A stretch of 64,000 bases of DNA from Achatina immaculata (taxonomy: Eukaryota > Mollusca > Gastropoda > Stylommatophora > Achatinidae): contig CM019699.1 of assembly GCA_009760885.1 (NCBI GenBank), positions 44,744,268-44,808,267 on the forward strand, written 5' to 3'. Position numbers and translations under genes: made by a program. The notes below the pieces were generated by a model. That model saw only the letters and a program-made list of their open reading frames with translations, made no database searches and had not been told where the DNA came from. Shown one piece after another: positions 12,040-24,449 of this stretch. Numbering within the stretch: the first letter of the stretch is position 1; the number at the start of each line of letters is the position of its first letter.

Positions 12040-12408
12040 CTAGTGCCCCTACAACTCAAATAAAACAAGCAATCTAACGTTTAAATCTCTCAACATTATG
12101 CATGCAACTACTTTTGCTGTAAGAATCGTGAAATCAGACGCCGGGCTAAGCTGACATCAGCTCAACACCGTCAAAAGTAGATTTTTTACATTTAGTTTTC
12201 CTGAATTCTTCCTACATAACCTTCTTTAAGCTCCATCTTTTTATTGTTAGTACAGACCGCGTCACATCAGACGTAAACGTCAGCTTTTTAAGACTTTTCA
12301 CTACCGAAAGCTGAAACTTGACAGAGAAAAAGTTGGTGAAACTTAATAGAGAAAAAAGTTGTGGAATTTCATATAGTAAACGTTGGGGCCAGAGTAACGA
12401 GAGAAAAG

Positions 12409-12720
12409 TGAAACTTGTGAGAGAAAGAGTCTTGATTGATCATAAAACTTGTGTGAGAAAGAGTCTTGACTGATAACTCGTGAGAGGAAGAGTCTTGACT
12501 GATCATAAAACTTGTGAGAGAAAGAGTCTTGACTGATCATAAAACTTGTGAGAGAAAGAGCCTTATATTGATCACAAAACTTGTGTGAGAAAGAGTCTTG
12601 ACTGATCATAAAACTTGTGAGAGAAAGAGTCTTGACTGATCATAAAACTTGTGAGAGAAAGAGTCTTGACTGATCATAAAACTTGTGAGAAAAAGAGTCT
12701 TGACTGATCATAAAACTTGT
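12409..12720. repeat. 34-bp minisatellite array
   Basis: About nine copies of the 34-bp unit (gagtcttgactgatcataaa...). One unit is diverged (gagccttatattgatcacaaa). It ends sharply at 'aaaacttgtctctgctgg'. Confidence 0.93.
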
Positions 12721-12984
12721 CTCTGCTGGACACAAGGAACTATAGAAGAGGAAAAGAACACGAGTATCTTTAAACACGTTATGTGATGATTCTGTGAACA
12801 GAAAGATGGTACCCAGGCAATTTAGTCTCTCAGCTGATCTCAACATCCAGGCTGGCATTCCGTCAAATGTGCAGAACACTGACCTCGTTATTCAGTCTGG
12901 CATTCTGTAAACCTTTAAATACCGCCGGCCTTACATTTATGCCTAGCATTATGTCAAATGTTACAGAACACTAGATTCTATATC

Positions 12985-13725
12985 ACAGGCTGACAATCTA
13001 CCACCTGTTAAATACGCTGCTTCCCTGTAACCAAGACTGACAATCTACCACCTGTTAAATACGCTGCTTCCCTGTAACCAAGACTGACAAACTACCACCT
13101 GCTACATACGCTGGTGCCCTGTAACCAAGACTGACAATCTACCACCTGTTAAATACGCTGCTTCCCTGTAACCAAGACTGACAATCTACCACCTGTTAAA
13201 TACGCTGCTTCCCTGTAACCAAGACTGACAATCTACCACCTGTTAAATACGCTGGTGCCCTGTAACCAAGACTGACAATCTACCACCTGTTAAATACGCT
13301 GCTTCCCTGTAACCAAGACTGACAATCTACCACCTGTTAAATACGCTGGTGCCCTGTAACCAAGACTGACAATCTACCACCTGTTAAATACGCTGCTTCC
13401 CTGTAACCAAGACTGACAATCTACCACCTGTTAAATACGCTGGTGCCCTGTAACCAAGACTGACAATCTACCACCTGTTAAATACGCTGCTTCCCTGTAA
13501 CCAAGACTGACAATCTACCACCTGTTAAATACGCTGCTTCCCTGTAACCAAGACTGACAATCTACCACCAGCTACATAACCTGGGGCCCTTTATCCCAGG
13601 CTGACAGTCTACCACCTGCTACATAAATTGCGGCCCTGTATCCCAGGCTGACAATCTACCACCAGCTACATAACCTGGTGCCCTGTATCCCAGGCTGACA
13701 GTCTACAACCTCCTACATACGCTGG
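12985..13725. repeat. 47-bp minisatellite array I
   Basis: About 15 copies of a 47-bp unit (ctgtaaccaagactgacaat...). Two subtypes alternate irregularly, ending in 'gctgcttcc' or 'gctggtgcc'. The last three or four copies from about 13560 are strongly diverged (tatcccaggctgac). Confidence 0.95.
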
Positions 13726-13934
13726 GACCTGTCCCATGCTCTTCTACAGTCAACCTTTTGCTGTATTACTTCACACCCTGGTGCGCACTATTATCAGCTG
13801 TGTCTAGCTAGCCACACACACAAAACTGAAGTTAGCTTACAGAAGAAACGAGAACACACAACACAGAAGCACCTTTGCTCATCCAACCATAGCAGGCCTA
13901 TATGCACAAATAAAATTGAAACTTACTAGCCATA

Positions 13935-14980
13935 AAGTCAGGTATTGATTAATGACAGAAAGCTGAAATTTGAGAGAGATAAAGTCGGGTATTGATTAAT
14001 GACAGAAAAATAAAATTTGTGAGAGATAAAGTCAGGTATTAATGGCAGAAAGCTGAAAATTGTGAGAGATAACGTCAGGTATTGATAAATGGCAGAAAGA
14101 TGAAATTTGTGAGAGATAACGTCAGGTATTGATAAATGGCAGAAAGATGAAACTTGTGAGAGATAAAGTCAGGTATTGATAAATGGCGGAAAGATGAAAC
14201 TTGTGAGAGACAAAGTCAGGTATTGATTAATGGCAGAAAGCTGAATATGAGAGACAAAGTTTGATACGGATTAAATATAAGAAACTTAAATTTAATAGCG
14301 ATAAAGTTGAATATTGATTAATGACAAAAAGCTGAAATTTAGTAGTGATAAAGTTGAATATTGATTAATGACAAAAAGCTGAAATTTAGTAGTGATAAAG
14401 TTGGATATTGATTAATGACACAAAGCTGAAATTTAGTAGTGATAAAGTTGAATATTGATTAATGACAAAAAGCTGAAATTTAGTAGTGATAAAGTTGAAT
14501 ATTGATTAATGACAAAAAGCTGAAATTTTGTAGTGATAAAGTTGAATATTGATTAATGACAAAAAGCTGAAATTTAGTAGTGATAAAGTTGAATCTTGGT
14601 TAATGACAAAAAGCTGAAATTTTGTAGTGATAAAGTTGAATCTTGGTTAATGACAAAAAGCTGAAATTTAGTAGTGATAAAGTTGAATCTTGATTAATGA
14701 CAAAAAGCTGAAATTTTGTAGTGATAAAGTTGAATCTTGATTAATGACAAAAAGCTGAAATTTTGTAGTGATAAAGTTGACTACTGATTAATGACAAAAA
14801 GCTGAAATTTTGTAGTGATAAAGTTGAATCTTGGTTAATGACAAAAAGCTGAAATTTTTTAGTGATAAAGCTGAATCTTGGTTAATGACAAAAAAGCTGA
14901 AATTTTGTAGTGATAAAGTTGAATCTTGATTAATGACAAAAAGCTGAAACTTGTGAGAGACAAAGTTGGGTCTTGATTAA
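13935..14980. repeat. 47-bp minisatellite array II
   Basis: About 22 copies of a unit of about 47 bp (taaagttgaatattgattaa...), AT-rich. The first six or so copies (13935-14260) are more diverged and contain 'gtcaggtattgat' instead. The sequence is unrelated to the array at 12985-13725 although the period is the same. Confidence 0.95.
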
Positions 14981-15197
14981 CGAGAGAAGGGTGAAACTCA
15001 ATGTTATCTCTCTCACAACACATCCACGAGCGCACACACACACACGCACACATTCATAATTCTAGAACATATTCGTATCATATTAAATATGACTAGTTTG
15101 TTATATGTTTCCCAAGACTGTCTTTATGTCATAGTAATATTACTTCTCATACATACTCTTTCTCTTCCTGACCGCCTACATCACACAGTCTTGCTAA

Positions 15198-15198
<1 letters not shown>

Positions 15199-15237
<39 letters not shown>

Positions 15238-15246
15238 TCTCTCTCT
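15199..15246. repeat. CT dinucleotide microsatellite
   Basis: This is a nearly perfect (CT)n run of about 48 bases. Confidence 0.95.
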
Positions 15247-15299
15247 GGCAGCTGTGTTAAAGTGCCACATGCCATATGGCAGATATTCTCCGTTCTCTG

Positions 15300-15716
15300 A
15301 GGCTGATGTCCGAACACAAGTGAGTCGGATATTCATTTCTGACTTGGTCTACCCTTTGGTCTTGTTTCCCTCATCTCTTGTGCAGACATCATTTTCATTT
15401 GTCTGTTCTCTTCCATTCTTTCTACGTGCTCCAGCCAGCGTAGTCTGTTCAGTTTTAAGACATTTATAATTCGCTGGGATTTAAATAAGCTGTTCAGTTC
15501 AGTGTTCTTTCTAGCTCTCCATTCTCCGCTGTTGGTATCCTTTATCGGCCCGAAGATTCTTCTTAGGATCTTGTTCTCAAATATCAGCAATTGTTGTTCA
15601 TCTTTGTTGTACTCCACGTTTCTGATCCATAGATGAAAGCTGGTCTTATTAAAGTTTTGTAGATTGTTATTTTGGTGTTTTTGGGGCAGGATTTGGAATT
15701 TTAACAGGTGTTGCAA
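15300..15716 (-). mobile_element. LINE family D, reverse-transcriptase C-terminal fragment
   Basis: The minus-strand frame 15716-15333 encodes DEQQLLIFENKILRRIFGP, then a W-RARKN-EL segment, then NRLRWLEHVERM and a GRP motif. This is the typical post-catalytic tail of RTE/Jockey-like non-LTR reverse transcriptases. The catalytic domain is missing and the 3' border is unclear. It differs from family A, whose next copy starts 110 bp to the right in the same orientation. Confidence 0.8.
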
Positions 15717-15825
15717 GGCAAAGTATATTTTATTTCCTATCTGTACTATGATTTTTCTTCTTCTTCTTCTTAGTTCGCACTCTGATTTTAATTTGCTCGC
15801 TTACTATGTTGCTCCTGTTGAAGGT

Positions 15826-17615
15826 TCACTCATTCATTCGCATGTCCCTTGCAGAACTTTGCCTCCCTAACAGCACTCCTGTAGGCCTCTTGGTTGTGAG
15901 CAAGATGCCCTGCTGCTGATGCATACATATGCAGATCACCAACGATGTCTTGCAGCCATCTTCGCCTTGGTCTTCCTCTCTTTCTTTTTCCCATATGTAA
16001 CCTTCCAAGACTGTCTTCTCTAGATTATCATGACGTTTACTGTGTCCAAAATATTTAAGTTTTCTCTCTTTAATCCTCTTTACTGGCCAGCCTTCTTCAA
16101 TACTAAGTTCTTGTAGTATGGATATATTTGTTCTTTTTTTTGGTCATGACATTTGAAGAACTCTTCTGTAGCATTTACATTCAAAGGCATTCAGCTGTTT
16201 TGTTAAGTGTCCAGGTCTCACAGGCATATGTTGCGACGGGAAAGATGCATGCCCTTAAAAATCTTATTTTTGTTGTTCTGTCTGTTCCTCTCCAGAGGGT
16301 TGTGCCTAGATATTTGTATGTCTCTGCTTTCTTAATATTCATCTCTCCAACATTTATATAATCTGGATCATTCTGCCTCTGGTTTCTTGATATCTTCATA
16401 TACTGTCTTATCTTAGTTAATGGTCAAGCCCACTTTTAGTGCCACATCTCTCAGGTGTATGCATGTATTAATGACTTCTTGCATAGTTTCCCCCACTATC
16501 TAGACGTCATCAGCGTATCCTAGTATTTTAGCTTGTTCTTCTGTACTGCTTTCTTCTTTCGCTTCTCTGATTAACTTTTCCAGTACTAAGTTGTATAGTA
16601 ATTGAGATATTGTATCAGCTTCTTTTAAACTAGTTCTTATATAGAAGGGTTGTGACTTTCTTCCTTTATATATTACTATATTTTGTGCATCCTCTATGGT
16701 TCTGGTCAAACTGATTAATTTATTAGGTATCTCAATTTCTTTCATAATTTTCTATAAGTTGCTCCTATTTATGCTGTGATAATCTTTCTTGAAGTCAATG
16801 AAGATATTATGTACTTCTGTTCCATATTCCCAGTATTTTTCTGCTCTTTGACGTAGATAAAATATTTGGTCTATGGTTGATCTATTCTTCCTAAAACCTG
16901 TCTGACCGTCTCACAGTATGATCTCGCTGTAAGGTTTTCATCTATTTAAAAGTTTAATAGATGGTATTTTGTAGCTTGTTTGTAGGAAGGATATTCCTCT
17001 TTAGTTTTCGCACTTGCTCTTATAGCCTTTTTTTTAATGCTGGGATCAATAATGATTCTCTCCATTCACTAGGAAGTATATTTGTTGTATTAGTGCACAT
17101 ATCTGTTCATGTAGATTCAGACTTCCCTCCTTAATCAGCTCTGCAGCAATTCCACCTCAACCCACTGATTTGTTGTTTCCTAGGAACATGATACTGTAGA
17201 TGGCTTCTTCTAAGCCTGGTTCCTCTACTTCAGGTTCACAAGTCTGTAGTTCTTGGCATGGTAATGTGCTTATATGCTCTTCACAGTTTAGTAGTTTTTT
17301 TTCAAAATATTCTTTCCATCTGGTACATATTTTCTTTTCATTATTTATCATGTTTCCATAACTATCCTGCAAGCTCTGCAGAGGTTGTTTATATCCTTGC
17401 TTTACTGTTCTCAGTTCTGTATAGAATTCCCTGGGGTTTTTTTTCTGATGGCATGTCTGCATCTCGCTTACCATGTCTTTCATATACTGTTGTTTTTGTT
17501 GGCGAATAATGCTTAGTTTCTTTACACTGTGTGTAGTACTTCTCCTCATTTGTCTTGTTGTTCATGTCATTCACCATATCTGCCTTGCTGTTCTTTTCTT
17601 TATGACTGCCTCTCT
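15826..17615 (-). mobile_element. LINE family A, long degenerate copy (linker + reverse transcriptase + tail)
   Basis: Read on the minus strand from about 17615, it encodes a Lys-rich linker between endonuclease and RT (REFYTELRTVKQGY, WKEYFEKKL), then broken RT blocks with a YADDV catalytic box near 16507, then the ACIFPVATYACETWTLNKT tail and the RW-QDI C-terminus. The 3' end carries a cattcatt-type tail. Multiple stops and frameshifts, and an internal deletion between 'YKYLG' and 'WRGTDR' (about 16300), show it is dead. The endonuclease is absent. Confidence 0.85.
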
Positions 17616-17920
17616 GCAGGCAACTGGTTACACGAGGTCAAACACGACCTTCCAGGATAAACATCCAGTCCTCTGTAACAACAAACATGCAAACAACAAA
17701 CAGACTGGTCTGGTCACGTGAACAAGAATGGAAAACAACCAACAAAGTAAACAGAAGTAAAAAGAAACTGAAAAATTGCCGAATTAGGAGTGTGACCACA
17801 GAAACAGTGCAAGAGAGAGACTGGTATTTTGACTGTGCTGGACACAGGGGGGAAATATGGGAAAATCAGGAACTGAATGAAAGTCTAGCTTTCTGTGTGT
17901 TAGAAATTATACGTGTTAGG

Positions 17921-17924
<4 letters not shown>

Positions 17925-17961
<37 letters not shown>

Positions 17962-18570
17962 CAGAGTCAGAGAGACAGTAGAGAGAGAGAGAGAGGAGAG
18001 ACAGGGGGGAAAGATGAGAAAATCAGGAACTGAATGAAAGTCTAACTTTCTGTGTTAGAAAATATACGCGTTCGGAGTAGAGATAGATAGATAGACAGAG
18101 AGAGGGAGAGTAGAAAGAGAGAGAGGCGAGACAGGGGGGAAAGATGGCAAAATCAGGAACTGAATGAAAGTCTAGCTTTCTGTGATAGAAAATATACGCG
18201 TTCGGAGTACAGACAGACAGACAGACAGGCAGGCAGACAGACAGACAGAGTCAGAGAGACAGTAGAGAGAGACAGAGAGAGACAGAGTCAGAGAGACAGT
18301 AGAGAGAGAGGGGACAGACAGGGGGGAAATATGGGGAAATCAGCAACTGAATGAAAGTCTAGCTTTCTGTGTTAGAAATTATACGTGTTTGGAGTAGAGA
18401 GAGAGAGAGACAGAGAGGAGAGACAGAGAGAGTTAGTAGGGAAAGAGGGGACAGACAGGGGGAAAGAGACAGAGAGAGAGGCAGAGACAGACAGAGAGAG
18501 GAGGAGACAGAGAGAGAGAGAGGCAGAAACCGAGAGAGAGAGACAGAGTCAGACAGGGGAGACAGGCAGC
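17925..18570. repeat. Purine-rich simple repeat with interspersed ~70-bp unit
   Basis: Runs of gaga, gaca and gaggaga alternate with four copies of a block containing 'aatcaggaactgaatgaaag' and 'gtctagctttctgtg' (near 17865, 18025, 18155 and 18345). The whole composite, a simple-sequence tract plus block, appears to have been amplified as 130-190-bp units. Confidence 0.88.
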
Positions 18571-18734
18571 CAGACAAACAGAGAAAGAGATCTATACTCC
18601 TTCTGCTAATGTCCCCCACAAACACTGTACCTAGTATAAAATAATGCCGGGCCGCCGGGCCTCTCTTCCCCCCACCCCCCTCTTGTGTTTATAATAAATA
18701 AGTTAATATTCCTGACAGATACTGCCCACAGTAT

Positions 18735-19210
18735 AAATTATTGTACCACACAGATAAGTCAATGTATTACACAGATGAATTAACGTACCACACAGATAAG
18801 TCAATGTATTACACAGATGAATTAACGTACCACACAGATAAGTTAATGCACCACACAGATAAGTTAATGTACCACACTGATAAAATTCTGAAAAAATACT
18901 AGAAAGTTAATGTATCACACAGATAAGTTATTTTACTACACAGATAAGTTAATGTATCACACAGACAAGTTAATGTATTACCTAGGCAAGTTAATGTACT
19001 ACACAGATAGGTTAATGTACCACACAGACAAGTTAATATATTACACGGGTAAAACTGTGAAAAAATACTACAAAGTTAATGTGCCACGCAGATAAAATTG
19101 CGAAAAAATACCAGAAAATTAATGTACCACACAGATAAGTTATTCTACTACACAGATAAGTTAATGTATCACACGGACAAGTTAATGTGCCACACAGATA
19201 AATTTGCGAA
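18735..19210. repeat. 22-23-bp minisatellite array
   Basis: About 20 imperfect copies of 'acacagataagttaatgtac'. Three units are interrupted by a related block containing 'gaaaaaatac'. Confidence 0.92.
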
Positions 19211-19214
19211 GAAA

Positions 19215-20165
19215 TACTGGAAGCCTTATTTGACACCCTACACAGCTATACATTTCTTCTCGTAATAGCCTATGTGCCCTACAGGTAGTACCATCAGCAG
19301 CAGTAGCACTCATTCCTGCACGTGTTCTGCTTCCAGATATAAACTAATTTCCTGTTAGTGTCACCGTTATTACATAATGTCCCCCCTAGCGGGCATTGCT
19401 GTCAACATCATCTTATGTAACAGGCAGGTATCACTAATATCAAGTAATCTCTTACAAAGATACAGATACTATGACCAAAAAAAAAAAATCATCACAAATA
19501 AGAAAGCCTGTATTTTTTCACACACAAGTTTCTATCACAGCCAGCAGCGGACATCACACAAAGCTTACTAATATCGTCTAACGTCAGGACTGCCGGATCA
19601 TTTGAGATATTCCTCAGACATCCGGCCCTGTGACATCAACAGACGAATTTCCCCTAATTATGAGACACTCTAAACCAGCAACTTACTTTCGTCTGACACT
19701 CGGTCTAGGCCGGTATAATTCTCTAGCAGGAAGCTCTCTTAAGACCACAATATATACAACGACACTTCTGTCTGTCTGTCACCGTGCCCGTACTGATCCA
19801 TGTTTGTTGGGCTGAGAACTCTGACATGGATCAGACCGCTTACTTGCACTCCTCGGTTTTGCTTGCTTTAATCTGCATTCACACAAATTCAATAGGGGGG
19901 GGGGGGCGGCGAGGAATTCCCGCTGCAGATTTGCGACGTCCAATGTAAAGGCTAGTTGTTTTCTCGTCTTACAAGTTGCGTGGGGGGAGGGAGGGGGTAG
20001 CCTTGCACACAGTGAAGAACTGCAGTACTGAAGTACAAGATGTGTGTCATTCACACAGCACAGCTCGCCCTCTTATCTGTGTCACACGTTTATTAAGTGA
20101 AACTTTTGAGTAAAATAACAGAGAATCCCAGTTATTCTCCACATAACGGACAATTCGGATAATTG
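19215..20165. other. Non-repetitive DNA, no gene recognised
   Basis: Single-copy sequence with a poly-A run near 19480, a poly-G run near 19896 and a G-rich tract near 19983. No frame shows a recognisable domain. Confidence 0.5.
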
Positions 20166-20169
20166 GCTG

Positions 20170-20925
20170 ACTGTATGAGAATCTGTCCTGACAAAGTTAC
20201 AGAGTGAGAATCTGCCCCGACAGACACAGTTACAGAGTGAGAATCTGCCACGACAGACAAAGTTACAGAGTGAGAATCTGCCCCGATAAAGTTACAGAGT
20301 GAGAATCTGCCCCGAAGTGAGAATCTGTCCTCACAAAGTTAAAGAGTGAGAATCTGCCCCGGCAGACAAAGTTACAGAATGAGAATCTGTCTTCACAAAG
20401 TTAAGAGAATCTGCCCTGACAAAGTTACAGAGTGAGAGTCTGGTCTGCTCCGACAAAGTTACAAAGTGAGAATCTGCCCCGACAGACAAAGTTACAGAAT
20501 GAGAATCTGTCCCGACAAAGTTACAGAGTGAGAATCTGTCCCGACAAAGTTACAGATTGAGAATCTGCCCCGACAGACAAAGATACAGAGTGATAATCTG
20601 TCCTGACAGATAAACTTATAGAGTGAGAATCTGCCCCGACAGACAAAGTTACAGAGTGAGATCTTCCCCGACAGATAAAGTTACATAGTGAGAATCTTCC
20701 CCGACAGATAAAGTTACAGAGTGAGAATCTGTCCTGACAGACAAAATTACAGAGTGAGAATCTGTCCTGACAGATAAAGTTACAGAGTGAGAATCTGTCC
20801 CAACAGATAAAGTTACAGAGTGAGAATCTGTCCCGACAGATAAAGTTATAGAGTGAGAATCTGTCCCGACAGATAAAGTTACAAAGTGAGAATCTGTCCT
20901 GACAGATAAAGTTACATCAGTGGTA
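20170..20925. repeat. ~33-bp minisatellite array
   Basis: About 22 imperfect copies of a unit beginning 'gagtgagaatctgtcccgac'. The first half is irregular, with shortened units; the second half is regular. A period of 33 leaves a minus-strand frame open (TLSVGTDSHSV repeats) that I do not regard as a gene. Confidence 0.93.
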
Positions 20926-22375
20926 AACATTTTCTTCTTCTCTTCATCCATATGTCAAAGGTAATCATTTCCTTCTTCTGTTCATCCATACGTCAATGGT
21001 AAACACTTTTTTCTTCTCTTCATCCATACGTCAATGGTAAACACTTTTTTCTTCTCTTCATCCATACATCAGTGGTAAAAAATTTTTTTCTTCTGTTCAT
21101 CCATATATCAATGGTAAATACTTTTTTCTTCTCTTCATTATGTCAATGGTAAACATTTTCTTCTTCTCTTCATCCATACGTCAATGGTAAAAATGTTTTC
21201 TTCTGTTCATCTATACGTCAACGGTAAACATTTCGTTTTTCTTTTCATCCATACATCAATGGTAAATACTTTTTTCTTCTGTTCATTATGTCAATGGTAA
21301 ACATTTTCTTCTTCTCTTCATCCATACGTCAATGGTAAAAATGTTTTCTTCTGTTCATCTATACGTCAACGGTAAACATTTCGTTTTTCTGTTCATCCAT
21401 ACGTCAGTCATAAACATTTGGTTTTTCTGTTCATCCATACGTCAGTCATAAACATTTGGTTTTTCTGTTCGCCCATATGTCAAGGGAAACATTTTTTTTA
21501 AACATTTGCTTTTTCTGTTCATCCATACATCAATTATAAACATTTGCTTTTTCTGTTCATCCATACGTCAATGCTAAACATTGTTTTCTTCTTTTCATCC
21601 ATACGTTAATGGTAAACATGTGCTTTTTCTGTTCATCCATATATCAATTATAAACATTTGCTTTATCTGTTCATCCATATATCAGTTATAAACATTTGCT
21701 TTTTCTGTTCATCCATACGTCAATGGTAAACACTTGCTTTTTCTTTTCATCCATACATCAATGTTAAACATTTTCTTCTTCTGTTCATCCATATGTCAGT
21801 GTTAAACATTTTCTTCTTCTCTTCATCCATATCTCAACGGTAAATATTTTCTTCTTCTGTTCATCCATACGTCAATGGTAAACATTTTTTCTTCTGTTCA
21901 TCCATACGTCAATGATAATCATTTTTGTCTTCTGCTCATCTATACTGTGCGTCACAGGTAATCATTTTTCCTTCTGTTCATCCATATGTCAATGGTAAAT
22001 ATTTTTTTCTTCTATTCGGCCACACGTCAATGGTAAAAATTTTCTTCCTTTGTTTATTCATACTGTACATCAATGATAAACATTTTCTTCCTTTGTTCAT
22101 TCATACTGTACGTCTGTGGTAAACATTTTCTTCTCTTCATCCATGCGTCAATGGTAAACACTTTTTCTTCTCTTCATCCATACACAAGTGGTAAACTTGT
22201 TTTTCTTCTGTTCATCCATACGTCAATGGTAAATATTTTTTCTTCTGTTCATCTATACGTCAACGGTAAACATATAGTTTTTCAGGTCATCCATAAGTCA
22301 AGTATAAACATTTGCTTTTTCTATTCATCCAGACGTCAATGGTACACATACGCTTTCTCTGTTCACCCATATGTC
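20926..22375. repeat. ~37-40-bp minisatellite array
   Basis: About 37 diverged copies built on 'ttcatccatacgtcaatggt' plus an 'aaacatttt-cttcttctg' arm. It contains a second-order repeat: a block near 21125-21235 recurs near 21282-21385. It directly follows the 33-bp array. Confidence 0.93.
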
Positions 22376-22379
22376 TTCT

Positions 22380-23340
22380 TTAGCTATGAGAATCCTGGCA
22401 TCAAAAAAGGACCGAGCACAACAAAGGGAAACAATGCATCTTTTCTAGTTCCCTACATGAGATCAACGTGTGACGAGTAGTCCACTTTAAATTCTGCTAA
22501 ATGTTTTCTAAAAACAGTTTTATTTCTCTGCTATTAAGTCACGGCACATTACTGTTGTGTATTCCTTATACAGACTATACGTTTGAGTGACATCTTCCAG
22601 GTGTGCTTTATTTCCCTCTATGAAGGCCAAGTTCACCGACTGCCTTAGTCTGGTGTAATAACCCACAACACACGAACAGTGCTGCCTTAATGAACGCATG
22701 CCTTCTAATATGCCATTAAATTCTCTTGTTTTATTCACTTTTTTCCAAAGATCTCACATTAAAAAAATAATAATAATAACACGAAAAAAGAGCAGAGGAA
22801 AAATCAATCTATTCTTTGTGTTTTTATTTTGTTGTTGTTGTTGGTGTTGTCCTTGAAGAAAACAAAAAGTAATTTGCCGAAATAATGGGTTGTTGTATGT
22901 TCTTTATTTATACGTGCTCGTCTTGTTTTATATCACTCATGCCCCTGGCTACTTTCCTCCTACTTTTTTTTTTTAATCTGGTAAAACTGGACCATACAAC
23001 TTTATTACTAGAACCAGCGTTAGCACAGTCATTGTTTCTCTTGTCTTACTGAGGTGTGCCGGGAACTGGCAAAAATAAACATGGCTGTACACAAGTGCTG
23101 GTTGATCTCTGTACTTCTTCTTCTTCTTCTTCGTTCGCTTCTACCACCAAGACCGCCCTGTGATCCTACTGAATTTACTCCTGTGCTCCTCGTTAAGTCC
23201 CGTGGTTCCCCCCCCCCCCCCCCCGTGTGGTCACGAGATCCCCGAGAGGACCACAAGAGGTTCAGAGTATCGCAGGGCTTGAGCCTGTATTCTTGGTGGG
23301 TCTCAGAAGCGGGATTGCGTGACATCGTGGTTTTCGTTGC
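22380..23340. other. Mostly single-copy DNA with a poly-C tract
   Basis: It contains a 72-codon minus-strand open frame (22738-22520) that looks protein-like but is unassigned, a CTT microsatellite near 23120 and a run of about 15 C at 23210-23224. No gene can be supported. Confidence 0.45.
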
Positions 23341-23349
23341 ACCAGTTTA

Positions 23350-23712
23350 GTCTAGAGTTGGACTTTCTCACCGGAAGACCTTGAAGTGTTTTGGATATCA
23401 GTATATCCCCGCTGGGTGAGAGGTGGTAGCTCACCCAGGCCAGAGTTGGACTTTCTCAACGGAAAACCTCGACGTGTTTTGAGATACCCGTGTATCGCCG
23501 CCGGGTGAGAGGTTGTTGCCCATCCAGTCCAGCGTTGGACTTTCTCACCGGTAAACCTCGACGTGTTTTGAGATACTCACGTATCACCGCCGGGTGAGAA
23601 GTGGTTGCCCATCCAGTCCAGTGTTGGACTTTCTCACCGGAAAACCTCAGCGTAATTAGGATACGCATACATCCCCGCCGGGTGAGAGGTGGTTGCCTAT
23701 CTTGACTGCCCT
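23350..23712. repeat. 89-bp tandem repeat, about four copies
   Basis: 'gttggactttctca' recurs at 23356, 23445, 23534 and 23623, an exact 89-bp spacing. The unit is unusually GC-rich for this window (cgccgggtgagaggtggttg). Confidence 0.94.
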
Positions 23713-23814
23713 GTTCCAGTGTCTCCGACTTTAGCATTTTGTGGTCGGAGCCGCTACCCTTCCTAGTTGTGACCAGGATGGAGCTTTTGTCCAGGAGGAT
23801 GAATCCTCGCCACT

Positions 23815-24260
23815 AATGACTTCCACCCCTGGGTTGAGCCGGTTTAGGCATATTTCACCAGTATGGATATATATCGGGCATGACCGACCTCTAGAGCGGA
23901 GGTGGCATGACATGTTTAGCCATCAAGTTCCACCCCTGGTGTGTGCCGGTTTAGGTATATTTCACCAGTGTAGGTGTATTTCGGACGTGGCCAGCCTCTA
24001 GAGCAGAGGCGCCGTGGTATGTGTATCTCTAGCAGCGATACTACTGGACATACCGATTAAACTTCACTTTATCCTTCCCTTTACCTTTTCACATCGGCGC
24101 CACAAAGCAACCCTTACTTTTTTTCGCAGTTTCTTCCTTGACCGGGAGGAGCTTCAGTCCACGCGCGGCATTCGAAGAGTCTCGCCAGCAGTGTCTTAAC
24201 CTCTGGGTTAAGCCGGTTCAGCATTTCACCCGATATGAGTGCACTTAGGACGTGGCCGAC
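23815..24260. repeat. ~107-bp repeat, two copies plus a diverged third
   Basis: 'ccacccctgg-ttgagccggtttagg' occurs at 23823 and 23930 with matching downstream sequence (tttcaccagt, cctctagagc). A third, diverged copy with 'ctctgggttaagccggttcag' starts near 24197. Confidence 0.85.
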
Positions 24261-24449
24261 CCAACCCACAGGCAAAGCGAGAATACCAGGAAGAATCAAA
24301 AGGGAAAGAAAATCTGATGGTATCCACGCCATCCACAGAAGCCAACACAATGTGACACATTCGCAATGACTGATAGGTACTAACACTCACAGCGCAGCGC
24401 TCTGCCTTTCCTCTAGTTAAAGTTAAGGTCAAATAAACATGGGCGCTCC

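Larger units (their letters stand above)
10628..12546. repeat. 1,919-bp tandem segmental duplication, copy 2
   Basis: Direct repeat of 8709-10627. It ends inside the 34-bp minisatellite, which in this copy runs on for several more units instead of returning to the exon. This layout is what unequal exchange or replication slippage using the short shared 'cttgtg' would give. Confidence 0.95.

Noticed and set aside
20649..20951. 100-codon minus frame with TLSVGTDSHSV repeats
   Set aside because: By-product of the 33-bp array.
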